This document shows positions 8,417 to 17,299 of a stretch of DNA of 64,000 nucleotides, piece after piece. The position numbers and the translations under genes were made by a program. The first letter of the stretch is position 1, and each line of letters opens with the position of its first letter. The notes under the pieces were generated by a model that worked only from the letters and a program-made list of their open reading frames with translations, was not told the origin of the DNA and did no database searches. The DNA is from Guptibacillus hwajinpoensis. GTDB taxonomy: Bacteria > Bacillota > Bacilli > Bacillales > Guptibacillaceae. The stretch lies in NCBI RefSeq assembly GCF_029277305.1, contig NZ_CP119526.1; one strand, written 5' to 3'.

Positions 8417-8803
8417 TCTATTTCCCCCTTGGTTGTATTTAAGGCCACCTTCACTCTTCCTACATTATGCTTTAACTATACATGATAAAACCGTATTAGC
8501 ATGGTGATAACTGTAATTTGGTATTAATAGTGCACGTTTCGTGGATTTGATTATGTGAAGATCTCTGAAAAAACTGCTTCACTAGTTTCTACTGGATACA
8601 GGTCTATGCAAAAAATCTTCCCCTCATGTATCTAGTTCCTCTAGAATCGTGGGACGATTCTCAACTAACCAATTGCGTTTAGATTAAATGATTGAACATA
8701 AGTTGTCCCTATGAAAAGAATAGGGACATACATCCAAAAATGGTTAATTCTTCTTTAATATCTATGATATTATGGTCATAAAAAAGATACTGAGGCTGCG
8801 AAA
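8417..8803. other. Intergenic region with GGGAC repeats and a perfect hairpin
   Basis: No gene seen. It holds GGGACGATTCTCAACT (8651-8666), a degenerate copy of the GGGACGGTTCTC repeat, and a perfect hairpin at 8704-8728 in which TGTCCCTAT pairs with ATAGGGACA around a 7-nt loop. No T-run follows the hairpin. The AT-rich stretch at 8740-8790 must hold the promoter of the next gene; a weak TATGAT lies near 8762. Confidence 0.5.
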
Positions 8804-10453
8804 ATGAATGAATTAATATTTGAGAAGGACGATTTCACTCCTAATTCTGATACTATCATGAAGTCAGTACACCTAAATAATTTTCCAATTGTATATATTC
8901 TATACAACGAAAAAAAGAGACCTTCAGCATATATTGGTCAAACTGTACAAGCTAGAAGAAGGATAAAAACTCATTTAGAGAATAAAAAAAGAAAGAATTT
9001 GAATCGCTCTATTTTAATTGGCCATAAGAAGTTTAATCAATCAGCAACTTATAATATCGAAACAAATTTAATTAACTATTTTATCGCTGATAACCACTTC
9101 CAATTACAAAATGTAAGCCAGACTAGCTCTAGAGTAATGCACAATTACTATGAGAAACCCTTTTATAACGAGGATCTTTTTCACGATATTTGGGAGAAGC
9201 TTCTCAATGAAAATATAGTAAGCGATACACTTGAGAATCTTAGAAATAAAGATATTTATAAACTATCTCCTTATAAGGAACTTTCGCATTTGCAACTTGA
9301 TATTAAGAGCGAAGTCCTTGACTTCTGTAAGGAATATATCCAAAAGGAAGGCAACCATGTTATTACTATTGAAGGTGATGCTGGGACAGGTAAAAGTGTA
9401 CTATTAAGTTCTTTGTTTAATACTCTTCAGGATTTATCCAAGGATAATAGCTCTCTTTTATTTGGAACTGATAATTACTTACTAGTGAATAATGGTGAGA
9501 TGCTGAAGACTTATAAAAGTATTGCCAACAGCTTGCCAAACATTAAGAAAAAGAGTCTTATGAGACCAACACCGTTTATTAATGAGAAAACTAGACAAGG
9601 GACAACAGCTGATATTGCATTAATAGATGAAGCTCATCTGCTGTTGACGAAAGAAGACACCTATAATAATTTCAATTATAATAATCACCTCGATGAAATC
9701 ATTAAAAGAAGTAAAATAACGATTGTCATTTTTGATCCAAAACAAGTATTGAAAATTAAAAGTTACTGGAACGACGGATTACTTGAGGAAATTTCAAACC
9801 AGTATTCTAGTAAAACCGTAAAGCTAACAGACCAAATGAGAATGAACGCTCCTCCTGAAACCATCAACTGGATTGATCAATTTGTAGCCAAAAAAATCAT
9901 TGCATTGCCGACTACAGAGACCGAGTCTTCTTTTGAGCTAAAAATATTTAATGATGCTGAATCGTTTAAAACGGCGATTCAAAATAAAAATAACAAAGTT
10001 GGTTTATCTCGTATTGTCTCAACTTTTGATTACTTACACAAAAAAGATAAGGAAATTTACATAGTGGATAAAGAAGGCATTAACATGCCTTGGAACAACA
10101 CACAGAATAATGTTGCTTGGGCAGAAAACCAAGATTCCATTAAAGAAGTCGGCTCCATATATACTGTTCAAGGATTTGACCTGAACTATGTAGGAGTTGT
10201 ACTTGGGCCTTCCGTTGGCTATGATGAAGAAAAAGACGAGCTAGTCATACACCCTTCCAAATATAAAGATACCGGCGCGTTCACCTCACGCCAGGACTTT
10301 TCAATTGAAAAAAATCAAGAAATAAAGGAAGAAATCATCTTAAATTCCATCAATGTATTGATGAAAAGAGGAATTCATGGTCTTTACATTTACGCAACCG
10401 ACCCTGCATTGAGAAAACGATTATTCGATTTAGAAAGGTGCAAAAAATCATGA
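8804..10453 (+). CDS. GIY-YIG nuclease domain fused to DUF2075 P-loop ATPase/helicase
   Basis: 549 aa with two domains. Residues about 20-125 are a GIY-YIG-like nuclease: VYILYN plus AYIGQT give the two tyrosine motifs, RRRIKTHL the arginine, and NIETNLINYF the glutamate. Residues about 175-545 are DUF2075 (COG3410): Walker A EGDAGTGKSVLL, Walker B IALIDEAH, an SF1-like LTDQMRMN motif, and late GFDLNYVGVVLGPSVGYD. The family is thought to act on nucleic acid and is often found in defence islands; its function is undefined. The stop overlaps the next gene as ATGA, so the two are co-translated. The AT-rich coding sequence differs from the flanking core genes, consistent with transfer. The ribosome site (TGAGGCTG) is weak. 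Confidence 0.85.
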   Translation: MNELIFEKDDFTPNSDTIMKSVHLNNFPIVYILYNEKKRPSAYIGQTVQARRRIKTHLENKKRKNLNRSILIGHKKFNQSATYNIETNLINYFIADNHFQLQNVSQTSSRVMHNYYEKPFYNEDLFHDIWEKLLNENIVSDTLENLRNKDIYKLSPYKELSHLQLDIKSEVLDFCKEYIQKEGNHVITIEGDAGTGKSVLLSSLFNTLQDLSKDNSSLLFGTDNYLLVNNGEMLKTYKSIANSLPNIKKKSLMRPTPFINEKTRQGTTADIALIDEAHLLLTKEDTYNNFNYNNHLDEIIKRSKITIVIFDPKQVLKIKSYWNDGLLEEISNQYSSKTVKLTDQMRMNAPPETINWIDQFVAKKIIALPTTETESSFELKIFNDAESFKTAIQNKNNKVGLSRIVSTFDYLHKKDKEIYIVDKEGINMPWNNTQNNVAWAENQDSIKEVGSIYTVQGFDLNYVGVVLGPSVGYDEEKDELVIHPSKYKDTGAFTSRQDFSIEKNQEIKEEIILNSINVLMKRGIHGLYIYATDPALRKRLFDLERCKKS

Positions 10454-10752
10454 GCGATATACAAAAATTAATTACTTTAGTTAACGAATTTAGAGACGAG
10501 CGAAACTGGAGACAGTATCATAACCCTAAAGATCTCGCCATTTCTATATCCATTGAAGCTGCCGAATTACTAGAAGACTTTCAATGGATCAATAGCGAAG
10601 AGGCTCTAAAAGAAAACAAAGAAAACATCCGTGAAGAAATCGCGGATGTCTTGATCTATTCGTTGATGCTTTGTTCTGATTTAGACTTAGATGTTATAGA
10701 AATTGTAGAAGAGAAGATGGTTAAGAATGGCAAGAAGTATCCGGTTGGTTAA
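10450..10752 (+). CDS. MazG-like nucleotide pyrophosphohydrolase
   Basis: 100 aa, all-alpha NTP pyrophosphatase. It starts at ATG 10450, whose ATGA overlaps the stop of the preceding gene, with AAAGGTG 9 bp upstream. Motifs: RNWRQYHNPKDLAISISIEAAELLE with the first EExxE-like helix and IREEIADVLIY with the ExxD pair that binds Mg2+. Short MazG-like proteins hydrolyse (d)NTPs to NMP and PPi. Its tight coupling to a GIY-YIG/DUF2075 protein suggests the pair works together, perhaps altering nucleotide pools during phage attack; this is inference. Confidence 0.88.
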   Translation: MSDIQKLITLVNEFRDERNWRQYHNPKDLAISISIEAAELLEDFQWINSEEALKENKENIREEIADVLIYSLMLCSDLDLDVIEIVEEKMVKNGKKYPVG

Positions 10753-10816
10753 GAGGTGGATACTTCCTCTCTAATGTGTTTCAATTCCTATTAAACAAGG
10801 CACGGAGAAACACAGG

Positions 10817-10833
10817 GAGACCGTTCCCACTAT
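10817..10833 (-). repeat. GGGACGGTTCTC-type short repeat, degenerate
   Basis: GAGACCGTTCCCACTAT on the plus strand is a reverse-orientation, partly degenerate copy of the repeat seen at 7394 and 14628. Confidence 0.35.
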
Positions 10834-10971
10834 GATTTATACCATAATCCTTGGCGGGACTAGTAACCTGTCTTGTTTACCATCATCATAACTTGTGATA
10901 TGGCTCTCTGTGGTGTATCTAAATAAGTTTTCTATTTTCCAAGTGTTGCAAATTTCACAAATTACTATCTA

Positions 10972-11015
10972 ATAAGAAAAGAGTAACTGTAACGTCACAG
11001 TTACTCTTTTCTTAT
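10972..11015. terminator. Bidirectional terminator, perfect 19-bp stem
   Basis: The arms 10972-10990 and 10997-11015 are perfectly complementary around the 6-nt loop AACGTC. The outer part of the stem is A-rich on one side and T-rich on the other, so it works in both directions between the convergent MazG-like and helicase genes. Confidence 0.88.
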
Positions 11016-11194
11016 ATGTTTGACTTAAGATTTTGGTCTCAAATAACCTAGATATTGCTCAATTAGTTCACCTCAAAAAGATGCTAGGTATAAGAATTTA
11101 ATTCGGAAACAACTACCTATATAACTCCATATGTAAGATGAAAATCTATTTCTACTCCAGTGTTAATTGCATATTCAATACATTAAATTCTCAT

Positions 11195-14100
11195 TTAATT
11201 ACTATTATAATCATGCATAATCGAAATCGTTTTATTTGCCACATCACTTCCAAGTGAAGCATACAATTTCTTGTCGCCTATAACATAAAATTCTTCTTTA
11301 GCTCTTGTAGCTGCAACATTCATCATATTTGGATCAGCAACAGCCCATCTTGCTGATCCACTGTTATTAGAGTCCGCTCCAAGAACAAAATAGACAATTT
11401 TTGCTTCCTTCCCTTGAAAAGTATGAACAGTTCCAATATTTGTTATTTTATCGTTTTCTCGTTTGGTGAAGTTAATACTGTCTAAAACTTGTGCAAGTTT
11501 ATAAGCCACATTTCTGAATGGGGATATAACATAGATTTCTTCTGCTAAACCTGGATCTCCCTGCAAACGTTTATCAATGAGACTTTTCAGTAAGTCAGCT
11601 TGTTCTTTAACAAATTTGTCATTTGCTTTGCCGATTGAATCGTACCATTGCGATTTACCTTGTGATTCATCTTCTAACTTACCTTGTACCATCAGCCCAT
11701 CATAAGAGATTTCATTTGAAATCGTAAACATTGGATAGTTCGAACGTCTGTGTACCCAAAGTGGTATACCAATCCATTCATCATCATTTTTTAGGAAACC
11801 ATACTGACTTGTGGCATCCACAATTGTTTGAGTAGATGCATCAGCAGAGACAAACATTTCATCAACTTTGTAAAATCTTCTTATCAAGCTCAGAACATTT
11901 GAGTCTAACGTCATTACTGGTTTTATTTGTGATGGATCTCCAACAACCATAACCTTCTTACTTCTAAAAATTGCGCCAACACTGGCTTGTGGTAATGCTT
12001 GACCAGCCTCATCTATGAATAGATTACCAATTGAATTTTCATTTAGGTTTTTAAACATTCTACCAAAACTAGCAAAAGTAGTACTGACAACAGGGATAGT
12101 GAAATTTAACCATTGCCAAGATTCTGAAATCAACTGATGTCCATTCTCTTTTCCAATGTATTCAGACTGTTTATTCCAAATAATCCTTGCTGCTTTCAAA
12201 CTCTTTCTATTTTCATACAGGAATTGCTTTCTAACTTTTAAGGCCGAAATAAATAACTCTGATTGTAAAATACGTATCTGCTTGGTAAACCATGGATTAG
12301 CCTTTTGAAGTTCGTCATATGAAAGTGAAAAATCTAGTTCATTTATATCACTTTGGAGTTTGAGTTTTTCCAAAAACGCAATTTCTTGTTCCAATTTCTT
12401 CATTTCATTTTGTTGAGTAGTCCTCCACCGGTCAAAGTCAGCTTTGGTTTCCTGAATTTGTTTTTGAGCATACTCACTTTTTGCAACAATCCCTTTTAAC
12501 TTTTTTTCGAGTTGCATATGATCATTCAACAATTTAGTCTTTTGTTGAAAAAGATAGTTTAAATGATAATTAGTATTATTGAGATTTTTAAAATAATGCT
12601 TAACTCTCGACCTATTAAATATTTTCTGAAACCATAAAAAACTTGGCTTTTGTGAAATAACTACATGATAATTCCTTTCAGCTTGAGCTTGTACATTAGT
12701 TAATTCTTTTATTTTAATGGAACCATTCGATAAATCTTTTTGGAGATTTACGCTTTCATGTCTCAGTCTTTCAAGTTCACGATTCGCTTCTTCTTGCTGT
12801 GAAATCAAATTTGTTTTTTTCTTCTTTTCTTCTTGTTCAACAGCAACTGCTTGCTCCTTATGCTTGGTTTTTAATTTTCTAAGAGAATACATTTTCTCAT
12901 TATATTCTTGAATTTTTTCTCTTTCAATTATTAATTCATCGTAGAGACGTGAGAATTCCTGATATACACTTACACCTGCATTTGCTTGATAATTTTCTTC
13001 TAAATCTTTTTCAATTACTTCAATATTTAAAAGTAACTTGTTAATGTTTGTTGATGCTCCACCTTCTAACGAGAATGCACCCCAATTTTCCTCATTTAAA
13101 AGCTCACTTTTAATCTCTCGATTCTTTCCGAAACCTTCACCGGTTAGTTTAGAATTAGAAATATCTTTAAAATAATTCGCTTCCTCAAGTTGACTTTGAA
13201 AATTGTCAGCAATCTCTTCCTTTTTTGGCAACTCCTTAACAATGTTTTGAACTGCTCCATTGTTTGAACTTGCAACAATAATATTCTTATCTGAAATGGT
13301 ATGCGGTAAAACACCAAGTTTAGCATTTCGCCAATAAACTAGACTACCTTGAATACTTTTATCAGAAAGCTGCAAAATTTCTACTGCCTGTTGTACTACT
13401 AAATCAGCAAATATGTCTTTTAAAAGTGTTGTTTTCCCTGTTCCTGGTGGCCCATTGACACTTCGAATATCATTTTTATCATTTAAAGCTAGATTTACCG
13501 CAACCTGTTGCATGAACGAAAGCGCATAATCTGGTTTACTTGGGAACCGACCCAACGGATAAAACTTAGGTTGTAAAATTGTCTCGAAAATATGTGAGTT
13601 AAAATGAATTGATTCATTATTACCATCCAGATTTTTCTTATTTCCAGAAAAGCCATTAAAATATCGATTCAAATTTTTATTAGTAATTGTCTTTGCTCTA
13701 TTTAGATCTTCAATAAAAAACGAATGTAAATTTGCATCTCCATTATCCAAGTTTTTCACAAATGCATAGCGAAAATTTTCTGTAGAAATATTATACTTTT
13801 GTAAAATTTCAGAAAGTGTGGTATTAAAATCCTCATTAAATTTCCTATTTAAATCTTCTCTAAATGAGTTTTCAACTTTTATAATATCTTTCGGAAAATA
13901 ACCATGCTGGTGGATATAACCACTCATTGTAAAGAACAATTTGTCTGCTATAAAATTTAATTGGTTATCAAAATATATAGAGAAGGTGAAATTGTCAGAG
14001 TTACTAACTTCTTCGTAAGTTTTAGTAATATTGTATTTCTCCCTCAATATATCAACAACTTCTTGAAAATTGAAAATATCAAAATATAATACTAAACCCG

Positions 14101-14290
14101 ATTTCTTAAAGAACTTATCTGATACATTTTGTTGTTCTTTTTGTTCGGTTAAAAAGTCTGAAAAAAATTCATTCCAGTCTTCCTCTTTTATATGTATAGA
14201 CTTTAGTGATTTGTCTTTTTTATTAATAGAACCTTCTGATAGTTGCTCTATAGTAATCCAAGCATTTAAAATATCTTTCCTTCTATTCAT
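11195..14290 (-). CDS. Large SF1 (UPF1-like) DNA/RNA helicase with central coiled coil, candidate defence protein
   Basis: 1031 aa. Residues 1-250 match nothing I recognise. The helicase core is split: Walker A GPPGTGKTTLL near 280, then a coiled-coil region rich in K, E and Q (roughly 400-680) inserted before Walker B FIDEAGQALPQAS, then VVGDPSQIKPV, TVHTFQGKEAKIVYFVLGAD and the final VAATRAKEEFYVIGD. This is the AAA_11/AAA_12 SF1B architecture. Related stand-alone helicases occur in defence islands and some have anti-phage activity; no nuclease or PLD domain is visible here. AT-rich codon use marks it as accessory. Start ATG 14290 has GGGGAGAATATGA upstream. It converges on the MazG-like gene. 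Confidence 0.85.
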   Translation of the reverse strand: MNRRKDILNAWITIEQLSEGSINKKDKSLKSIHIKEEDWNEFFSDFLTEQKEQQNVSDKFFKKSGLVLYFDIFNFQEVVDILREKYNITKTYEEVSNSDNFTFSIYFDNQLNFIADKLFFTMSGYIHQHGYFPKDIIKVENSFREDLNRKFNEDFNTTLSEILQKYNISTENFRYAFVKNLDNGDANLHSFFIEDLNRAKTITNKNLNRYFNGFSGNKKNLDGNNESIHFNSHIFETILQPKFYPLGRFPSKPDYALSFMQQVAVNLALNDKNDIRSVNGPPGTGKTTLLKDIFADLVVQQAVEILQLSDKSIQGSLVYWRNAKLGVLPHTISDKNIIVASSNNGAVQNIVKELPKKEEIADNFQSQLEEANYFKDISNSKLTGEGFGKNREIKSELLNEENWGAFSLEGGASTNINKLLLNIEVIEKDLEENYQANAGVSVYQEFSRLYDELIIEREKIQEYNEKMYSLRKLKTKHKEQAVAVEQEEKKKKTNLISQQEEANRELERLRHESVNLQKDLSNGSIKIKELTNVQAQAERNYHVVISQKPSFLWFQKIFNRSRVKHYFKNLNNTNYHLNYLFQQKTKLLNDHMQLEKKLKGIVAKSEYAQKQIQETKADFDRWRTTQQNEMKKLEQEIAFLEKLKLQSDINELDFSLSYDELQKANPWFTKQIRILQSELFISALKVRKQFLYENRKSLKAARIIWNKQSEYIGKENGHQLISESWQWLNFTIPVVSTTFASFGRMFKNLNENSIGNLFIDEAGQALPQASVGAIFRSKKVMVVGDPSQIKPVMTLDSNVLSLIRRFYKVDEMFVSADASTQTIVDATSQYGFLKNDDEWIGIPLWVHRRSNYPMFTISNEISYDGLMVQGKLEDESQGKSQWYDSIGKANDKFVKEQADLLKSLIDKRLQGDPGLAEEIYVISPFRNVAYKLAQVLDSINFTKRENDKITNIGTVHTFQGKEAKIVYFVLGADSNNSGSARWAVADPNMMNVAATRAKEEFYVIGDKKLYASLGSDVANKTISIMHDYNSN

Positions 14291-14627
14291 ATTCTCTCCC
14301 CAATATCATTCTCGTATTTTCAAAACATTTATAAGAAATAAGTTATAGAATCCTATTGTTGGGGTTTTATAATCAATCCCCCCCCTGAAATTTAAATCTA
14401 AGGATAATTAAGGTTACCACACACATAACTACCTTAGATAGGAAGTGACAATTTGTACCATCAAATTACAACCTATTTATTAAGTACGAAGATAAAATTA
14501 ATCAACATTACTTATCCTACTTCTTGGGAAAAGCATGTTCGAAAGCTCTTCGAATAAAAAGGTAGATCCCGTTCAAGTGCTCCTTCAGGATCATATAAAG
14601 AAAACAGGAAAAGTTTTAGAATAATAA

Positions 14628-14646
14628 GGACGGTTCTCGTGATTCA
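14628..14646 (+). repeat. GGGACGGTTCTC-type short repeat
   Basis: AGGACGGTTCTCGTGATTC, followed by ATTG. One of the best-preserved copies of the family also seen at 7394, 14945 (reverse) and 15019. Confidence 0.5.
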
Positions 14647-14944
14647 TTGCCTATTAATTTTTTATTGATTTACTCGGCCCGCCTTTAATCCGAAGAATTC
14701 TCGATTTTTTTCCTTAATATAGAAAACTAAGGAATCAGCGGGCCGGGTCTACTGGTTCACTCATATACATAAAAAGAAACCCAGATGATCTAATCGATAT
14801 GATTAGTTCATCCCGGTTTTCTTTAAATATATTTGCGGAGTATCTATTTAAAGTTAATCTTGAGAACCGTTAATGATACTAGTATGCTGCTATATCTGAT
14901 CTCGATCTACAACGCCACCATTGTTATTTCTAGATAGCATCACT

Positions 14945-14965
14945 AGAACCGTCCCCGTGATTCCT
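14945..14965 (-). repeat. GGGACGGTTCTC-type short repeat, reverse copy
   Basis: AGAACCGTCCCCGTGATTCC on the plus strand. The AGAACCGTCCC part is the reverse complement of the family core, while GTGATTC reads in the forward sense, so two ends of the element are juxtaposed. Confidence 0.45.
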
Positions 14966-15018
14966 AGCGCACATTTCGGTTTTTTTGATTAATACTGCAG
15001 GTTGAGGGTCTTGGAAAG

Positions 15019-15041
15019 TGGGGACAGTTCTCACGATTCAT
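15019..15041 (+). repeat. GGGACGGTTCTC-type short repeat
   Basis: GGGGACAGTTCTCACGATTC followed by AT. Third forward copy in this gap, 75 bp from the reverse copy at 14945, leaving a short inverted pair. Confidence 0.45.
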
Positions 15042-15138
15042 CGTTATTTTTTATTCTTTCACTAACCTTTAACACAACGAAGATCAAGATTTGTTATTTC
15101 ATATATAAAGTATAAGGATAATCAGTACGATTTATAAA

Positions 15139-15171
15139 AAAGAAACCCTCTTGCATACGCAAAAGGGTTTC
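15139..15171 (-). terminator. Rho-independent terminator of tRNA-Ala
   Basis: GAAACCCT and TTGC pair with GCAA and AGGGTTTC around ATAC. On the minus strand the stem is followed by TTTTTTATAAA. It lies directly after the 3' end of the tRNA. Confidence 0.88.
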
Positions 15172-15176
15172 ATCGA

Positions 15177-15249
15177 TGGAGCATAGCGGGCTCGAACCGC
15201 TGACCTCTACACTGCCAGTGTAGCGCTCTCCCAGCTGAGCTAATGCCCC
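15177..15249 (-). tRNA. tRNA-Ala (anticodon GGC)
   Basis: 73 nt folding into a full cloverleaf. The acceptor GGGGCAT pairs with ATGCTCC and includes the G3:U70 pair that is the alanine identity element. The anticodon stem CTACA/TGTAG encloses CTGGCAG, giving anticodon GGC. The T-arm is AGCGG/CCGCT with TTCGAGC. Discriminator A; CCA is not encoded. Its 3' end faces the accessory patch, a usual position for integrated DNA. Confidence 0.96.
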
Positions 15250-15399
15250 GTATAATGACAGCGATTTCCTGTCGACAAAATTTATTTTATCATAGCTTTT
15301 AATGTGAGGGCAACTTGTTTTTTGAAATATGTGAAAGTGGTCCTCAACATACTCAAAGAATAAATCTATATTGAGGACCTATTAAACATTGGACTCTTT

Positions 15400-15579
15400 T
15401 TAAAGCATTTCTTCTTCTGGCTCTTGAGATTCTTCATTGAGCTCTAACTTTCTCTTTTCCAAATCTAGTTTCTTTTCTTCTATCTCTAATTTTTTCTTTT
15501 TCAAGTCAAAATTGAGTACAAAATATAAAAAGATATAAGTCATACCCACAATTACTGAAATGAAGAAAAATAGAGTCAA
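15400..15579 (-). CDS. Small single-span membrane protein with charged helix (59 aa)
   Basis: A 59-aa ORF missed by length filters. It starts at TTG 15579, eight bases after an excellent AGGAGG. Residues 3-24 are one hydrophobic segment (LFFFISVIVGMTYIFLYFVL), followed by a Lys/Glu-rich amphipathic helix repeating K-L-E-I-E-E-K-K-L-D-L and an acidic tail. Such anchored short coiled coils are common in bacilli; I do not recognise a family. It stands alone between tRNA-Ala and the YggT gene. An 8-bp inverted repeat with GTCCTCAA at 15340 and TTGAGGAC at 15371 lies downstream. Confidence 0.7.
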   Translation of the reverse strand: MTLFFFISVIVGMTYIFLYFVLNFDLKKKKLEIEEKKLDLEKRKLELNEESQEPEEEML

Positions 15580-15783
15580 ACAGATCTCCTCCTTAATTTA
15601 CCTTTGTTCATTAAGTATACTAATGAGTATAAACATCATGTTTATTTTTTTGCGAATTTGTTTCGTTAGTTAAATATGATGTTATAGCCCGCCTTACCTC
15701 TACCTGTTTATTATTGAAATACTTACGTGTAAATACAATTTTTGATAAGGGAGAAGACTTTCATGAGAGATGCCCTTATCCAG

Positions 15784-15829
15784 TATACGAAAAAACCCTC
15801 ATGCAAATGCAAGAGGGCTTCTTCGTATA
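15784..15829 (-). terminator. Terminator downstream of yggT-like gene
   Basis: TATACGAA (15784-15791) pairs with TTCGTATA (15822-15829), and CCCTC/GAGGG and TGC/GCA continue inward. On the minus strand GAGGG is followed by TTTTTTCG. It ends transcripts of the gene at 15877. Confidence 0.75.
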
Positions 15830-15876
15830 TTTATTACATATTAAAAGAAACGCCCTTCTCAGGCGTTCCCTCTACC

Positions 15877-16185
15877 TTATCTTCTCTCCCGTTCAGTCAA
15901 TCCCATTGCAACAAACCTTACAATCAATGATGCCACAATACTATACACAATCAGTGCAAACACCGCAGAGAATTCAACGACATATTGTCCGGCGAATTCT
16001 GTTGTAGGAAAAATGTTTCTGAATGGAGATAACAATGGATCTGAGAAATCATAGATCCACTGCACAAATGGTGCAGCTGGGTTTGCGCTGAATAGTTTCA
16101 ATAATATACGAATTCCTAGAATCGCTTCGATGATGCCGAAAATGAGGCGAACGATCGATACGAGGAATGATGAAATAGCTCTCAT
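15877..16185 (-). CDS. YggT family membrane protein
   Basis: About 102 aa with two long hydrophobic segments (residues about 5-30 and 72-98 of the short form) around the family's loop FVQWIYDFSDPLLSPFRNIFP. YggT proteins are small membrane proteins of uncertain role; genes for them occur with division or ion-homeostasis genes. I take ATG 16185, with AAAGGGTGATC upstream; a GTG three codons earlier lies inside the ribosome site. The gene is divergent from the yugO-like channel and its downstream hairpin is at 15784-15829. Confidence 0.85.
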   Translation of the reverse strand: MRAISSFLVSIVRLIFGIIEAILGIRILLKLFSANPAAPFVQWIYDFSDPLLSPFRNIFPTTEFAGQYVVEFSAVFALIVYSIVASLIVRFVAMGLTERERR

Positions 16186-16306
16186 GTTGATCACCCTTTT
16201 TTAAACTGTCATACCCTTTCTTTACCCTATTGTGATTGATCAAACACGTGTCGTTTTTTTCCAGTGTTTGATGGACATAATGGAAATAGAGAAAGGAGCG
16301 TTTAGT

Positions 16307-17299
16307 TTGAGGTTACGTAACTTAGTTTATTATATATCGCGGTATCCACCTATATTACAACTCGGCGTTTTAACTGCACTTATTCTTATTTCCATGGGCT
16401 TTATCATGCATCTTGTTGAGCCGGACATGTTCCCTACTGTATTTGATGGGGTCTGGTTTGCAATTGTGACGGCATCCACTATTGGGTATGGGGATGCTTC
16501 ACCTGAATCCGTGAAAGGAAAAGCGATTGCAATCGTGTTTATCATGTTCGGTGCGGGCTTCATGACTTTCTATATGGCAAAGCTCGCTTCGACTTTTGTG
16601 GTGAAGCAAGGTTCAATCGGGCGAGGTGAGCGAGGTTACACCCGTAGCAATCATGTGGTTATTATTGGATGGAATTCGCGAAGCAGGTATACAATCAGTG
16701 ACCTGCTAGCTAACCAGCCGGAAAGGTCAATTGTTTTGGTCGACCAATCGTTAACTGAAAATCCTCTTCAGAAAGAAGGGATTCATTTTGTAAAAGGGAA
16801 TCCTGGTGAAGACAGGACGTTAAAGAACGCGAATGTAGAAGAGGCTCATACCGTTCTGATTACTGCGGATCAGTACAAAAGTGAGCTCGAAGTTGATATG
16901 CAAACGATCCTGACGCTTTTGACCGTAAAGGGGATTAATCCTACGGTTTATACGATTGTCGAGATTCTATCTCCAGAACAAATCGTGAATGCTGAACGTG
17001 CTGGCGCTGATGAAATTATTGAAAGTGCCCATCTACTCAGTACCGTGATGACGAATAGTGTTTTCTCACACGGGATTTCAACAACACTACTCGAGATACT
17101 GACACATTTGAAGCCAAATCAAATTGATTTTATGAGTGCGGAAGCGTTCAGCGACGATTCATTTTGTGATGTGGCACAGCGCCTAAATGAAAAGGACATT
17201 CTCATGATTGGAGTTAAAAGAGGGGAGGAACTCGTCATGAACCCCTCCCCTTCGTTTATCATTCAACCCGATGACTATTTGCTTGTTATTCACACATAA
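16307..17299 (+). CDS. yugO: Potassium channel with RCK/TrkA-N domain (YugO)
   Basis: 330 aa from the TTG at 16307, eight bases after AAAGGAG; a longer open frame upstream has no ribosome site. Two transmembrane helices (about 15-40 and 75-105) flank the pore helix and selectivity filter TIGYGD. A cytosolic RCK domain follows, with the Rossmann start NHVVIIGWNSRS, then a TrkA-C-like end. B. subtilis YugO is the K+ channel needed for electrical signalling in biofilms. The 3' end overlaps convergent yugN by 10 bp. Confidence 0.93.
   Translation: MRLRNLVYYISRYPPILQLGVLTALILISMGFIMHLVEPDMFPTVFDGVWFAIVTASTIGYGDASPESVKGKAIAIVFIMFGAGFMTFYMAKLASTFVVKQGSIGRGERGYTRSNHVVIIGWNSRSRYTISDLLANQPERSIVLVDQSLTENPLQKEGIHFVKGNPGEDRTLKNANVEEAHTVLITADQYKSELEVDMQTILTLLTVKGINPTVYTIVEILSPEQIVNAERAGADEIIESAHLLSTVMTNSVFSHGISTTLLEILTHLKPNQIDFMSAEAFSDDSFCDVAQRLNEKDILMIGVKRGEELVMNPSPSFIIQPDDYLLVIHT

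Larger units (their letters stand above)
14291..15133. other. Repeat-laden intergenic region between helicase gene and tRNA-Ala
   Basis: About 840 bp without a convincing gene. It holds three GGGACGGTTCTC-type copies (14628-14646, 14945-14965 reversed, 15019-15041) and a fragment at 14872. It also has an inverted repeat CGGCCCGC (14675-14682)/GCGGGCCG (14738-14745), and a terminator-like stem-loop at 14773-14824 (AAAGAAACC...GGTTTTCTTT with inner CTAATC/GATTAG). I read it as scar tissue of former small mobile elements. Confidence 0.5.

Noticed and set aside
8704..8728. Hairpin TGTCCCTAT/ATAGGGACA as a terminator
   Set aside because: No T-run on either strand; more likely part of the GGGAC repeat scars.
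7565..15249. Integrative element with attachment sites at tRNA-Ala
   Set aside because: No integrase, and I found no direct copy of the tRNA 3' end on the other side of the patch.
15763..15930. Open frame on the plus strand with GGGAGAAG before an ATG (MRDALIQYTKK...)
   Set aside because: It runs through the terminator hairpin at 15784-15829 and into the antisense of the yggT-like gene; composition follows the hairpin, not a protein.
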